A stretch of 64,000 bases of DNA from Caldifermentibacillus hisashii (GCF_027568575.1 NZ_JANUVP010000007.1), one strand, 5' to 3'. Shown: positions 34,828-43,411, counted from the stretch's first letter. Notes: generated by a model from the sequence alone, not told the origin. Numbers and translations are program-made.

Positions 34828-35727
34828 ATGGCTTTAGAAATCGAACATGTTTCAAAGCGATTTGGAAAGTATACAGCTGTTGATGATTTGTCGCTTTCGA
34901 TTCCTGAAAAGACGATTTTTGGTTTTTTAGGTGCGAATGGAGCGGGAAAGACAACAACTTTTCGAATCATACTAGGCTTAATGGATGCCAGTTCCGGAAA
35001 TGTTTCATGGAATGGAAAGCCGGTTGATTATTCAACAAGTGACAATATTGGCTATCTTCCGGAAGAACGTGGTCTTTATCCGAAACAAAAGGTTAAAGAG
35101 CAATTGATTTTTTTAGCTAGATTAAAAGGAATGAGTAAGCAAGAGGCAGAAAAGGAGTTGGGGAGATGGTTGGAACGGTTCAAAGTTCCTGACTATGCCG
35201 ATAAAAAAGTGGAGGAACTGTCGAAGGGGAACCAACAAAAAATTCAATTTATCGCTTCCGTTCTACATAAGCCATCTTTACTTATTTTGGATGAGCCATT
35301 TAGCGGGCTCGATCCGATCAATGTCGAGCTATTAAAGCAAGCTGTTTTAGATTTAAAGGAAAGCGGTACAACAATTGTTTTTTCCAGCCACCGAATGGAG
35401 CATGTTGAACAATTATGTGAGAATTTATGTATCTTGAATAAAGGAAAAACTGTACTTCAAGGCTCTTTAAAGGAAATTAAACAGTCCTTTGGCAAGAAAA
35501 ATTTAATCATTCATGCAGACTTTGATGTAAGTTTTTTGAAAGAATACCCGGGTGTTCGTAAGTCGTCTGTCACTCCAGAAGGTATTCAACTGCAAATTGA
35601 AGGTGAAGAGGTTGCCGGCAGTATTTTACAGGAGATTGTAGGAAGAGGGTTTATTCGGAAATTTGCCCTGGAGGAACCTTCTTTGAATGATATTTTCATT
35701 GAGAAAGTAGGTGCTTCCTATGAATAA
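34828..35727 (+). CDS. yhaQ: ABC transporter ATP-binding protein (YhaQ/NatA-like)
   Basis: This 299-aa ATPase of the DRA/NatA group has Walker A GANGAGKTTTFR (about 37-44), the Q-loop YLPEERGLYPKQKVKEQL, the variant signature ELSKGNQQKIQFI, Walker B LLILDEPFSGLDP and the H-loop FSSHRME. The extra C-terminal domain of about 75 aa ending EPSLNDIFIEKVG is typical for exporters of the NatAB/YhaQP kind. AAAGGAGGAAGG precedes the ATG. Its stop overlaps the start of the permease gene by eight bases. Confidence 0.92.
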   Translation: MALEIEHVSKRFGKYTAVDDLSLSIPEKTIFGFLGANGAGKTTTFRIILGLMDASSGNVSWNGKPVDYSTSDNIGYLPEERGLYPKQKVKEQLIFLARLKGMSKQEAEKELGRWLERFKVPDYADKKVEELSKGNQQKIQFIASVLHKPSLLILDEPFSGLDPINVELLKQAVLDLKESGTTIVFSSHRMEHVEQLCENLCILNKGKTVLQGSLKEIKQSFGKKNLIIHADFDVSFLKEYPGVRKSSVTPEGIQLQIEGEEVAGSILQEIVGRGFIRKFALEEPSLNDIFIEKVGASYE

Positions 35728-36973
35728 GTTTTGGATCATTTTCTTTCATACTTTTTTAACTAAATTAAAAACCAAGTCTTTTATCGTGACAACGGTTATT
35801 ACTCTTCTGATTATTGTTCTGCTGGCGAATATTACTAATATTATTGATTTCTTTAATAAAGGAGAAGAAGGTGAAAAAATTGCGGTTATTGATGAAACCG
35901 GGGTACTGTTTGACCCATTTCAAAATCAGTTAAAAGCAATCGATAAAGATATTCAATTGAAAAAATTTACCGGGGATAAAACAAAGGCTGATAAACAGGT
36001 TCAAAACGGCGACTTTGATGGTGTACTCGTTCTTTCCAATAATCAAGAGAATTTGCCGGCAGCGGTTTATCGATCATTAACCATTTCTAATACCTCATTG
36101 TTATCATCGCTGGAAAATGGACTGCAGCAGATGAAGACCCAAATGGCTGCAACCCAAATGAACTTATCTCAAGAACAGCTTACGAAATTGTACGAGCCTG
36201 TCTCCCTGAAAAAAGTTGCATTGGAAAAAGATGCAAAGACCGAAGAAGAGCTAAGCCAGGCGAGAGGATTAGTGTATGTACTTTTATTTGTTATTTATTT
36301 TGCCGTTATTATGTATGCGAATATGATTGCGATGGAAGTGGCTACCGAAAAATCATCACGGGTCATGGAAATCTTAATCTCCAGTGTGCCGCCGATCAAG
36401 CAGATGTTTGCGAAAATTTTAGGTGTCGGCTTGCTTGGGTTATTGCAACTTGCTCTCATGTTAGGAGTCGCCTATTTTTCATTAAAACAAAATATGGATT
36501 CAATGGAGGGCGGTTTTTTTGATGTATATGGGTTCGGTGATGTTCCGGTTGCAACCCTTGTGTATGCTTTTGTTTTCTTCCTGCTGGGTTATTTCTTGTA
36601 TGCAACATTAGCGGCGTTTTTAGGGTCGTTAGTTAGTCGGATTGAAGATGTGAATCAGTTAATCACACCGATGACGTATTTGCTGATTATCGGTTTTATG
36701 ATTGCCATGTTCGGTCTAGTGAAGCCGGATGCGACGTTTATTACAGTAACTTCTTATATTCCGTTCTTTACGCCCATGCTGATGTTCATGAGAGTGGGAA
36801 TGCTGAATTTACCGATTTGGGAGCCGATCCTTGGAATTGTTATTTTGCTGGTCACCATTATTTTATTCGCTATTTTCGGGGCAAAAGTTTATAAAGGCGG
36901 CGTCCTCTTGTACGGGAAATCCAGTTCATTTAAAGATATTAAAAAAGCCATGCAGTTAACGAAAAATGAATGA
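35720..36973 (+). CDS. yhaP: ABC-2 type permease (YhaP/NatB-like)
   Basis: The 417-aa permease has the ABC-2/NatB layout: a first helix at about 20-43, a 130-residue extracytoplasmic domain with the GEKIAVIDETG strand, and then five helices from residue 185 on. ATEKSSRVMEILISSVPP, the coupling motif of this family, lies after the second helix. The start is ATG 35720, overlapping the ATPase gene by eight bases; a GTG at 35711 is in frame. NatAB exports sodium in B. subtilis, but the YhaQP substrate is not known. Confidence 0.9.
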   Translation: MNKFWIIFFHTFLTKLKTKSFIVTTVITLLIIVLLANITNIIDFFNKGEEGEKIAVIDETGVLFDPFQNQLKAIDKDIQLKKFTGDKTKADKQVQNGDFDGVLVLSNNQENLPAAVYRSLTISNTSLLSSLENGLQQMKTQMAATQMNLSQEQLTKLYEPVSLKKVALEKDAKTEEELSQARGLVYVLLFVIYFAVIMYANMIAMEVATEKSSRVMEILISSVPPIKQMFAKILGVGLLGLLQLALMLGVAYFSLKQNMDSMEGGFFDVYGFGDVPVATLVYAFVFFLLGYFLYATLAAFLGSLVSRIEDVNQLITPMTYLLIIGFMIAMFGLVKPDATFITVTSYIPFFTPMLMFMRVGMLNLPIWEPILGIVILLVTIILFAIFGAKVYKGGVLLYGKSSSFKDIKKAMQLTKNE

Positions 36974-37004
36974 GAAAAGGGAATAACTGTAAATGAACAT
37001 GTGC

Positions 37005-37258
37005 AACGTTCGGAAGCGAGTCGATCGATGAGACAACTGCCATTGGGTTGTCTTATAGAGTTTGTTCAATGGGGGCTCACTTCAAATGATTGAAAAAAAG
37101 TCCCATCGCATTCAGAAGTGAGCCGATTTTTATGAGAAAACCGCCATCGAATTGTCTTTTAGAGCAGTTCAATGGGGTATATCACTTCAAATAATTAAAA
37201 AAAGCCCCACCGCGTTTAGATAAGAGTCCACCTATGAGGCAAAACTGCCGAAGTTTGA
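37005..37258. repeat. Imperfect ~104-bp tandem repeat, about 2.4 copies
   Basis: TTCAATGGGG...TCACTTCAAAT.ATT.AAAAAAAG..CCA.CGC is found at 37065 and 37168, with AAGCGAGTCGAT...GAC/AAACTGCC elements at 37012, 37122 and, in weaker form, 37226. MITE copy 2 is inserted in its last unit, which resumes after 37377. Confidence 0.65.
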
Positions 37259-37377
37259 GAGGCCACTGAAAAACTATTTGATTACATTCACTAACACAAT
37301 ATATAGTATGATAAAACCCGAAAATATATCAAAATACGGTACTTAGCAAGATTATTTCGCACTTTTTCAGTGGCCTC
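37259..37377. mobile_element. 119-bp MITE, copy 2
   Basis: It has perfect 15-bp terminal inverted repeats (GAGGCCACTGAAAAA). The flanking 9-bp direct repeat GAAGTTTGA is at 37250-37258 and 37378-37386. It has the same length and layout as copy 1. No transposase gene with matching ends is in the window. Confidence 0.92.
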
Positions 37378-37471
37378 GAAGTTTGAATCGGTTTTGTCTC
37401 AAAGTTAAAAAATAAGAGTGAAGCCGGCTTAAAAATGAATGCTGCGTGAAATTGACTTCAAGAAGGTTTAC

Positions 37472-37867
37472 CTAATTTATAAGAATGACTCCGATTAAGC
37501 CACCAACCAGGTAACCGCCAAGCCCTAAATATATAGGTCCGGGAAAGTATTTGGAACCAAAAATTATCCCCACCGTCGCAAACATTCCGGATAAAATGAA
37601 AGGCAATTTGTGTGAAGCAGGAGGCGCGCATTTTCGTTGAATTTCATAACTAACTTCATATGCATCCCTATGTGATATGTCAAAAATAGCTGGATAAAAT
37701 AAAATCCATTGGTAGTTTAATATCGTTTGCGACTTTTCAATATTACCTAAAAATGCGTACAACAGGGCTTCATTTAAATGCCCATAAAAATTAATAGTCG
37801 TATTGGGGATTCCGAATAAAAGCCCCTTTAATAATTGACCGTTATATATTTGCCCGAATCCTGTCAT
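37472..37867 (-). CDS. Small membrane protein of unknown function, possibly 5'-truncated
   Basis: I do not recognise a named family. The N-terminus GFGQIYNGQLLKGLLFG resembles the first helix turn of TM2-like or DUF5683-like small membrane proteins, where it is normally preceded by a hydrophobic helix. Here such a helix (FIAILCGWLMTGFGQIYNG) is readable just upstream in the same frame but is cut by a stop, and ATG 37867 has no clear ribosome binding site. The C-terminal part has two further hydrophobic stretches at about 87-101 and 110-130. It may be a gene with a disturbed 5' end. Confidence 0.5.
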   Translation of the reverse strand: MTGFGQIYNGQLLKGLLFGIPNTTINFYGHLNEALLYAFLGNIEKSQTILNYQWILFYPAIFDISHRDAYEVSYEIQRKCAPPASHKLPFILSGMFATVGIIFGSKYFPGPIYLGLGGYLVGGLIGVILIN

Positions 37868-38107
37868 TAACCAACCACAAAGAATAGCGATAAAAGGTCA
37901 AAAATCTCCGTTTAACATTTTTTAGCATTCACCCTTAAGTTTCATCATTCCCTATAATGAACTGACTTATGTGACACCAACAACTAAGCCTTAATTAGAT
38001 AGGTTATTTGGTTTTGTTTAGCTATTTCCTTTGTCCTTCTATTTTTGATATAGTTTTACTTGATAACAGGCAGATGGATGAAAAACAGAGGAGTAAAGGT
38101 GGATAAA

Positions 38108-39478
38108 ATGAGTCAAACAATACCAGTAAAGAAAAATGATTACATAGATGTAGAATTTGTTGATTTAACCCATGAAGGACAAGGGGTAGCAAAAATTGAC
38201 GGCTTCCCGGTATTTGTTCCGGGTGGGCTGCCGGGTGAATCTGCGCAAATTAAAATTTTAAATGTGAAAAAGAACTACGGTTATGGGAAATTGATCGAAA
38301 TTAGGGAAAAAAGTCCGTACCGCGTAGAGATTCCAAAAGAGGACATGCACAAATACGGCGGTTGTCAACTTCATCATATGTCTTATGAAGGTCAGCTTCA
38401 ATTTAAACAAAACTTGGTGGAACAGACACTAACGAGAATCGGAAAGTTGCAAGATGTGAATATTCATCCGATTATTGGTATGGAGCAACCTTTTCATTAT
38501 CGGAATAAGGCGCAAGTTCCGGTTGGTGAGAGGAATGGACGGTTGATTACCGGATTTTATAAACCACGCACCCATGAAATTATTGATACGGATGAAAGTG
38601 TTATTCACATGGAGGCCATTAATGATGCGATTAAGATTGTAAAAGAAATTTGTAGTGAACTTGGAGTTGCGGCATACAACGAAGAAGCGCATACCGGGGT
38701 GTTGCGGCACATTATGGCGCGCTTCGGACGGAAAACGGACGAGTTAATGATTGTTCTTATCACAAGGACGGAAAAATTGCCCCATCGGGAGGAAATTGTT
38801 GGAAAAATTGTGGCTGCATTACCGAATGTTAAATCGATTGTCCATAATGTAAATCCAAAGCGGACGAATGTAATTTTAGGAGAAAGAACGCAGGTGCTCT
38901 GGGGGCAAGATGTGATATATGATTATATCGGAAATGTCAAATTTGCTATCTCACCACGATCCTTTTACCAAGTGAACCCGGTACAGACGAAGGTTTTATA
39001 TGATAAGGCGTTGGCATATGCAGGTCTTACCGGTGAGGAAATTGTGTTTGACGCTTACTGCGGAATAGGAACGATCTCATTATTCTTGGCACAACAGGCA
39101 AAAAAGGTGTACGGGGTGGAAGTAGTCTCGGATGCAATTAATGATGCGAAAAAGAATGCTGATTTGAACGGGATAACGAATGTGGAATTTACGGTGGGAG
39201 AGGCTGAGACCGTGATTCCAAATTGGGCAAAGGAAGGAATTCATGCGGATGTTATCGTCGTGGACCCGCCAAGAAAAGGTTGCGATGCGGCGTTGCTTAA
39301 GACAATTATTGAAATGAAACCGAAGCGGGTTGTTTATGTAAGCTGCAATCCGGCAACATTGGCTCGGGATTTAGGTATATTGGAAGCAGACGACTATCAA
39401 ACCGTGGAAGTCCAACCGGTCGACATGTTCCCGATGACCATGCATGTTGAGTGTTGCGCGTTGCTTATAAAAAAATAA
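38108..39478 (+). CDS. rlmCD: 23S rRNA (uracil-C5) methyltransferase RlmCD
   Basis: It methylates U747 and U1939 of 23S rRNA. An N-terminal TRAM domain (about 5-62: DLTHEGQGVAKIDGFPVFVPG) is followed by the RumA-type methyltransferase with SAM motif FDAYCGIGTISLFLA, VVDPPRKGCD and the catalytic Cys (about 413) in VSCNPATLARDL. The [4Fe-4S] cysteine cluster seen in RumA relatives (C-x5-CGGC) is mostly missing: the region reads DMHKYGGCQL, leaving one cysteine. ATG 38108 is chosen for AAAGGTGG seven bases upstream; GTG 38099 is an alternative. In B. subtilis its homologue yefA also borders a serine-recombinase element. Confidence 0.93.
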   Translation: MSQTIPVKKNDYIDVEFVDLTHEGQGVAKIDGFPVFVPGGLPGESAQIKILNVKKNYGYGKLIEIREKSPYRVEIPKEDMHKYGGCQLHHMSYEGQLQFKQNLVEQTLTRIGKLQDVNIHPIIGMEQPFHYRNKAQVPVGERNGRLITGFYKPRTHEIIDTDESVIHMEAINDAIKIVKEICSELGVAAYNEEAHTGVLRHIMARFGRKTDELMIVLITRTEKLPHREEIVGKIVAALPNVKSIVHNVNPKRTNVILGERTQVLWGQDVIYDYIGNVKFAISPRSFYQVNPVQTKVLYDKALAYAGLTGEEIVFDAYCGIGTISLFLAQQAKKVYGVEVVSDAINDAKKNADLNGITNVEFTVGEAETVIPNWAKEGIHADVIVVDPPRKGCDAALLKTIIEMKPKRVVYVSCNPATLARDLGILEADDYQTVEVQPVDMFPMTMHVECCALLIKK

Positions 39479-39484
39479 ATATTT

Positions 39485-39525
39485 GGAAAAGCGCGTTTCT
39501 GAAAATCAATGAAACGGGCTTTTCC
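39485..39525 (+). terminator. Terminator of rlmCD, between rlmCD and the recombinase
   Basis: GGAAAAGCGCGTTTC (39485-39499) pairs with GAAACGGGCTTTTCC (39511-39525) with one or two mismatches. The T tail is weak. The island junction (attL) must be near here. Confidence 0.6.
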
Positions 39526-39533
39526 TATATCCT

Positions 39534-41096
39534 TTATTCATTTAAAAAATCATTTGCAAACCGATAATAAATTTTCGGTGAACCGTCTTCTTTTATTTCG
39601 ATTCGATCAACCAAACGGTGAAGCATCTCAGGGGTTAATTTATTGAAATGTATATATTCTTTTAATTCATTTTTTAGTTTTTTCATATTCTTTCGTTCCC
39701 GTTTGGATTGATCTTTAGATTTTTCTAGCTTCAGTTTATCGGACATCAAATCATTAATTTTTTTATTGATTTCTTCAATTGTTAAGCGGTATTCTTCAAT
39801 ATCAATACTGTTATCTGCAAGCAATGAGGTTAACTGCACTTTCTGCTTTTTGAGCTTTTCAATATTTTGCTCAACTTGGCTTAAACGGTTTGTATTATTT
39901 TTTGTATCAGATTCTAGCTGCTTTATCACTCTGTCGATAAGGCCATCCAGATCCATCTGTTGCGCAATACTCTTTATATCATTCAGGATTATTTCTTCTA
40001 ACTCTCTTTCTTTAATAAAATGGTCAGAACATGCTTTGCTGCCATGTTTGTTAAAGTTTCCGCATACATATCCTTTACGGTTCTTTTTAAAATGCATCTC
40101 CCGGCCACAATCTGCACAGAAAATGGTATTCGTAAAAAGATGAACCTCTGCTTGAGGACGAATTCTACTTCTTGAGATGATTAACTCCTGTACTGTATTA
40201 AACATTTCAATAGAAATAAGCGGCTCATGTGCATTTTCAATAATTACATATTCTGACTCAGGTAGAGGTTGTCGTTTGTCAGTAACTGAAGGTTTCGTAT
40301 CTCGGCATTGTACCAATATGCCAGTGTAATGTGGGTTTGTTAATATAAACTTAATTGTTGAACCGTGCCATTTATCGCTTGCGTTGGATTTACCTTTAAG
40401 CTGTGCTGGTGTCGGGATGGATTCATTGTATAATTGTCGAGCGATTGCATCAAATCCTTTTCCCTGTAGATACATATTGAATATACGTTTGACCACTTCA
40501 GGTGTGTAATCATCTCGTACATATAGCTTTTTATCTTTTAAATAATATCCGTATGGCGGCTCTGATCCGTTAAATTCTCCTTCTTTGGCTCTTGCTCTAA
40601 ATGTTTGTTTAAGACGATTGCTTATTTTTTGTGATTCTTGCTCGTATATCCACGCATATAAACCGAATTTGTCCAGATCACCGTTCAAAGTATCAATTGC
40701 CCCATCCAGCGTTTTTAAGTGGACTTTGTACTTATTTAAAATTTCCCGTAATTGATACGCCAGCGGTACATTACGAGCAAGCCGGGATAATTCTTTTGCT
40801 AAAATTAGATTAAATTTACCTTCTTTAGCATCGTTAATCAACTGATTCAGACCTTTGCGGTTAGTGCGTGTCCCAGATTCTACTTCTTCGTAGATATCGT
40901 ATATTTCCCAATTATTCTCTTCACACATGCGTGTGAATATTTTTTTCTGCGTATCTAAAGAAGATTTTTGCTCTTCTTTTGCGGTAGATACCCGAACAAG
41001 AATGGCAACTTTTAAATTTTTTGAATACCGTGTTTCAATGGATGAATTTATGTTAGTCTTCTGTTTGTTCAAATTATTTGCAAAAACCAATCTCAT
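39534..41096 (-). CDS. Large serine recombinase (integrase of the island)
   Basis: This phiC31-type site-specific recombinase has 520 aa. The catalytic domain holds the nucleophile Ser 37 in AILVRVSTAKEEQ, then GTRTNRKGLNQLINDAKEGK and ELSRLARN with the catalytic arginines. The recombinase domain (about 180-290) has GYYLKDKKLYVRDDYTPEVV. The zinc ribbon has CADCGREM, YVCGNF and KACSDH, and a coiled coil lies at about 390-470. The gene sits 55 bases from the stop of rlmCD and points toward it, as expected for an integrase beside its attachment site. It overlaps the small gene upstream by four bases (ATGA). Confidence 0.93.
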   Translation of the reverse strand: MRLVFANNLNKQKTNINSSIETRYSKNLKVAILVRVSTAKEEQKSSLDTQKKIFTRMCEENNWEIYDIYEEVESGTRTNRKGLNQLINDAKEGKFNLILAKELSRLARNVPLAYQLREILNKYKVHLKTLDGAIDTLNGDLDKFGLYAWIYEQESQKISNRLKQTFRARAKEGEFNGSEPPYGYYLKDKKLYVRDDYTPEVVKRIFNMYLQGKGFDAIARQLYNESIPTPAQLKGKSNASDKWHGSTIKFILTNPHYTGILVQCRDTKPSVTDKRQPLPESEYVIIENAHEPLISIEMFNTVQELIISRSRIRPQAEVHLFTNTIFCADCGREMHFKKNRKGYVCGNFNKHGSKACSDHFIKERELEEIILNDIKSIAQQMDLDGLIDRVIKQLESDTKNNTNRLSQVEQNIEKLKKQKVQLTSLLADNSIDIEEYRLTIEEINKKINDLMSDKLKLEKSKDQSKRERKNMKKLKNELKEYIHFNKLTPEMLHRLVDRIEIKEDGSPKIYYRFANDFLNE

Positions 41097-41242
41097 GATT
41101 GATCACCTTCATAATCATGAGATGCAGTGGTGTCATTATTAACATATACGCTTTTTAAGGCATCGTCAATTTGGTTTTTAAATAGCTCAGTTAAAATGTA
41201 TTCTAGTTTAACTTCATTTAGATAAATTCTTTCAACTTTCAT
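41093..41242 (-). CDS. 49-aa protein coupled to the recombinase gene
   Basis: A small reading frame starts at ATG 41242 with GGAGG ten bases upstream and ends in TGA overlapping the recombinase ATG. It begins MKVERIYLNEVKLEY and is acidic and soluble with no known domain. The coupled layout suggests a real gene co-translated with the recombinase, perhaps an accessory factor; this is an inference from position only. Confidence 0.6.
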   Translation of the reverse strand: MKVERIYLNEVKLEYILTELFKNQIDDALKSVYVNNDTTASHDYEGDQS

Positions 41243-41574
41243 TGCTGTCGTAGCCTCCATTTAGTTTTTTAAATATTGGTGGCTAGACGTTTCAGCCGGC
41301 TTACTAATCTAGCTGAAATATGATACTTTCGGATTCTTAATATTTTAATAGGGATAAAAAGTTTAAATTTTCTGATATCTAAAAAGAGAATTAGTGACGT
41401 TCTTAAAATAATAACTGTAGTGAAAGGAATTTGACGCAATAATTATAGAGATAAGCTAACAGATACTAACCAAAAATACTCTTCTACCATTAAAATTCCC
41501 AACAACAGCGTAATTTCATTTTGGAAATCGTTCTTGAGGAAATATTTTTCTTTTTGTGTATTTGAAAAAATAAA
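41243..41574. other. Gene-free region upstream of the recombinase operon
   Basis: It probably holds the promoter of the recombinase operon (minus strand). No frame with a ribosome binding site is seen. Confidence 0.4.
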
Positions 41575-41611
41575 AGAAGGAGGAAATGTCTTAGCAACAT
41601 TTCCTCCTTCT
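41575..41611 (-). terminator. Strong hairpin terminator of the XRE regulator gene
   Basis: AGAAGGAGGAAATGT pairs perfectly over 15 bp with ACATTTCCTCCTTCT across a 7-base loop. On the minus strand it is followed by TTTATTTTTTC. Confidence 0.8.
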
Positions 41612-41740
41612 AGACCTACAAGTTGCACTAACAACAAGTTACTTTAATTATAACTAATTGAATACCCATTAATCAACTGAAAATTGGAATTTATTATCTT
41701 TTAATATGCCATTTAGTAAAACATTTGTTCGCTGCTATAA

Positions 41741-42103
41741 TTAATCTTTCATGTATGGAAGCAAGAAAATATATAACCCCTTTTTCTGTTCAAATGACAA
41801 TGTCGATATCATATTAGCTAATATAGTATCAAGTTCTTCTTCAGAATTTACATTATTTTCCTTTCTCAAATGAACTTTCTGCAACTTACTTTTTTCCTCC
41901 AATATACGAAAAAAATCGCTCATGGATATATTGAACGTTTCACAGGCTTTTTCTAAAAATTGAAATGTTATCTCTTGATTACCATTTTCTATACGTGACA
42001 GAGAAGGTTGTGAAATTCCAACCATCTTTGCAAATTCAATCATGGATAAATTATTTTTTCTTCTTAATTTCCTTATTAATTTACCTGCTTGAAGATAGTT
42101 CAT
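41741..42103 (-). CDS. XRE-family transcriptional regulator of the island
   Basis: The HTH domain occupies the first 65 residues: LIRKLRRKNNLSMIEFAKMV, then GISQPSLSRIENGNQEITF. The C-terminal part is helical and unknown. I start at ATG 42103 (120 aa) because the HTH family begins there and AAAGGAA lies upstream; an ATG at 42142 in the same frame adds 13 charged residues. It is divergent from two small genes and lies between recombinase and defence genes, a usual place for an element's repressor. It is one candidate for BREX control. Confidence 0.85.
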   Translation of the reverse strand: MNYLQAGKLIRKLRRKNNLSMIEFAKMVGISQPSLSRIENGNQEITFQFLEKACETFNISMSDFFRILEEKSKLQKVHLRKENNVNSEEELDTILANMISTLSFEQKKGLYIFLLPYMKD

Positions 42104-42225
42104 TGTTTTGAATTTCCTTTCTCTATTTCTTTTATCGTACAATTTTCTATTTTTACAATCAATATACTATGTGTTATTCTATTGATGAATATATTCATAA
42201 AAAGAATTATAAGGCTGGTGAAAAC

Positions 42226-42396
42226 GTGATTGATGGCTTTCCAAAATTGGTAAATCAACTAATTGAACGTCGTTTGGAAGATATTAAAGCAAATATTTTC
42301 GATCAGGTTTTTTATCAAAGTAAGTTAACGTATCGTGTTGCATTTAAAGATGCTTTTTCACTATTCATCGATACATTTTTAACTCCAAAGAAATAA
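42226..42396 (+). CDS. Small protein of unknown function
   Basis: The 56-aa frame starts at GTG 42226 with AAGGCTGGTG nine bases upstream; an ATG at 42169 is in frame but lacks a binding site. It is helical and soluble (VIDGFPKLVNQLIERRLEDI at the start) and ends in TPKK. It lies 24 bases before the next small gene, so the two are likely one transcript divergent from the XRE gene. No family is recognised. Confidence 0.6.
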   Translation: MIDGFPKLVNQLIERRLEDIKANIFDQVFYQSKLTYRVAFKDAFSLFIDTFLTPKK

Positions 42397-42420
42397 TAAA
42401 GTGAAAAGGGGGAATTTGCA

Positions 42421-42720
42421 TTGAATCTTTATAAAGGAAAATTAGTAGTTGATATTGTAACTGCAGTAGAGACTGATACAGAAGAAGTTATGACAGAAAA
42501 GGCTCACGAAGGATTTGCAACAGAATTGTTTGGTGAAATTGTGGCCCTTTTAGGTGCAAAAGGTTATTGTACAAAATCAATCGGAGCCACATTAAAAAAT
42601 GCCGGTAAAGCAGATGAGGTACAGTTAAAATTAATTGAATCCAATAAGAAAGAGGCGATTAAAGCAGTAGAAAAAATTTATAGTAAGGCAAATAGAAGCA
42701 CTTACTATATTCAAATGTAA
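42421..42720 (+). CDS. Small protein of unknown function
   Basis: The 99-aa frame starts at TTG 42421, with AAGGGGGAA about six bases upstream. It begins NLYKGKLVVDIVTAVETD and has an alternating strand/helix pattern. The tail KIYSKANRSTYYIQM is basic. It is soluble, with no known motif. It is the second gene of the divergent pair. It could be a small cargo protein of the element; no function is assignable. Confidence 0.65.
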   Translation: MNLYKGKLVVDIVTAVETDTEEVMTEKAHEGFATELFGEIVALLGAKGYCTKSIGATLKNAGKADEVQLKLIESNKKEAIKAVEKIYSKANRSTYYIQM

Positions 42721-42781
42721 GATTAACATTCCTCTTTTATATAGGCAGGAAATTAAGAGAATAATAGTTTTATTATATAAA

Positions 42782-42812
42782 TGCGAAAACAACAGTTATC
42801 GCACTCTTTTTG
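42782..42812 (+). terminator. Probable terminator of the two small genes
   Basis: TGCGAAAAC pairs with GTTATCGCA (two mismatches), followed by CTCTTTTTG. Confidence 0.5.
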
Positions 42813-42859
42813 TTTATGAGTTCAAAAACAATAATTACTTATTACAAAAGGGTGTGAGT

Positions 42860-43396
42860 TTATCCATTGTACTTTTTGATTTTTATATTTTTGCCATCAA
42901 TACTGTAAACAAAGTAGTCATTTGTGTTTTCTAAAAGCTCAACATTGCCATAATGAATTTGTCTGTGATGATTTGCGCACACTGTGAGCAAGTTATTTGT
43001 TGATAAGGATCCGGATTCTAATTTTGCCCTCGGTATAACATGGTGATTCTCAATGTAGTATTCCCCGTTTCGTTTTTTGAATGAATAAGGATTTAAACCT
43101 AATGTTTCGCAAATAAATGTTTTGAAAAAATGCGGGGTTTCTGTTACTAGAAATTTAAAATAAATGCATTTATAAGTTGTGTTATTTATCTGATATCTAT
43201 ATTTTATCAAATCTATAAAATTTTTTTGGTAATATAATAGCTTGTTAACATATTGGCTACATTTATTTTCAAAGAAATGTGAGTGTACTTTATTTTCTCT
43301 TTGATAGACGGTTTGTTCAATAAGAGGATTTTCGTCCTTCAGTGATAGGCTGAATTTACCGATCCTTTTTACCTTTATTTTCTTTTTTGCATTTGT
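42860..43396 (-). CDS. HNH endonuclease domain protein, start unclear
   Basis: The C-terminal part is an HNH nuclease: ENHHVIPRAKLESG (first His pair), then STNNLLTVCANHHRQIHYG (Asn and last His). The usual call would begin at TTG 43210 (116 aa), but the same frame continues upstream without a stop to 43396 and reads like protein (KRIGKFSLSLKDENPLIEQ...), so the true product is probably about 170 aa. No ATG, GTG or TTG with a binding site begins it, so a frameshift or a rare start is possible. An ATG at about 43390 in another frame supports a slip. It lies against the BREX promoter, in the opposite direction. Confidence 0.55.
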   Translation of the reverse strand, partial: TNAKKKIKVKRIGKFSLSLKDENPLIEQTVYQRENKVHSHFFENKCSQYVNKLLYYQKNFIDLIKYRYQINNTTYKCIYFKFLVTETPHFFKTFICETLGLNPYSFKKRNGEYYIENHHVIPRAKLESGSLSTNNLLTVCANHHRQIHYGNVELLENTNDYFVYSIDGKNIKIKKYNG

Positions 43397-43402
43397 CTAT
43401 AT

Positions 43403-43411
43403 TGATATAAT
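43403..43411 (+). promoter_or_regulatory. Probable BREX operon promoter (extended -10)
   Basis: TGATATAAT is an extended -10 box 73 bases before brxA. The -35 region is a weak T-rich stretch (TTTTTG). Confidence 0.45.

Noticed and set aside
39485..39533. Core attachment site (attL) of the island
   Set aside because: The position is expected here, but without the right end no matching direct repeat can be shown.
41443..41637. 64-aa minus-strand frame
   Set aside because: It runs through a perfect 15-bp terminator hairpin and has no binding site.
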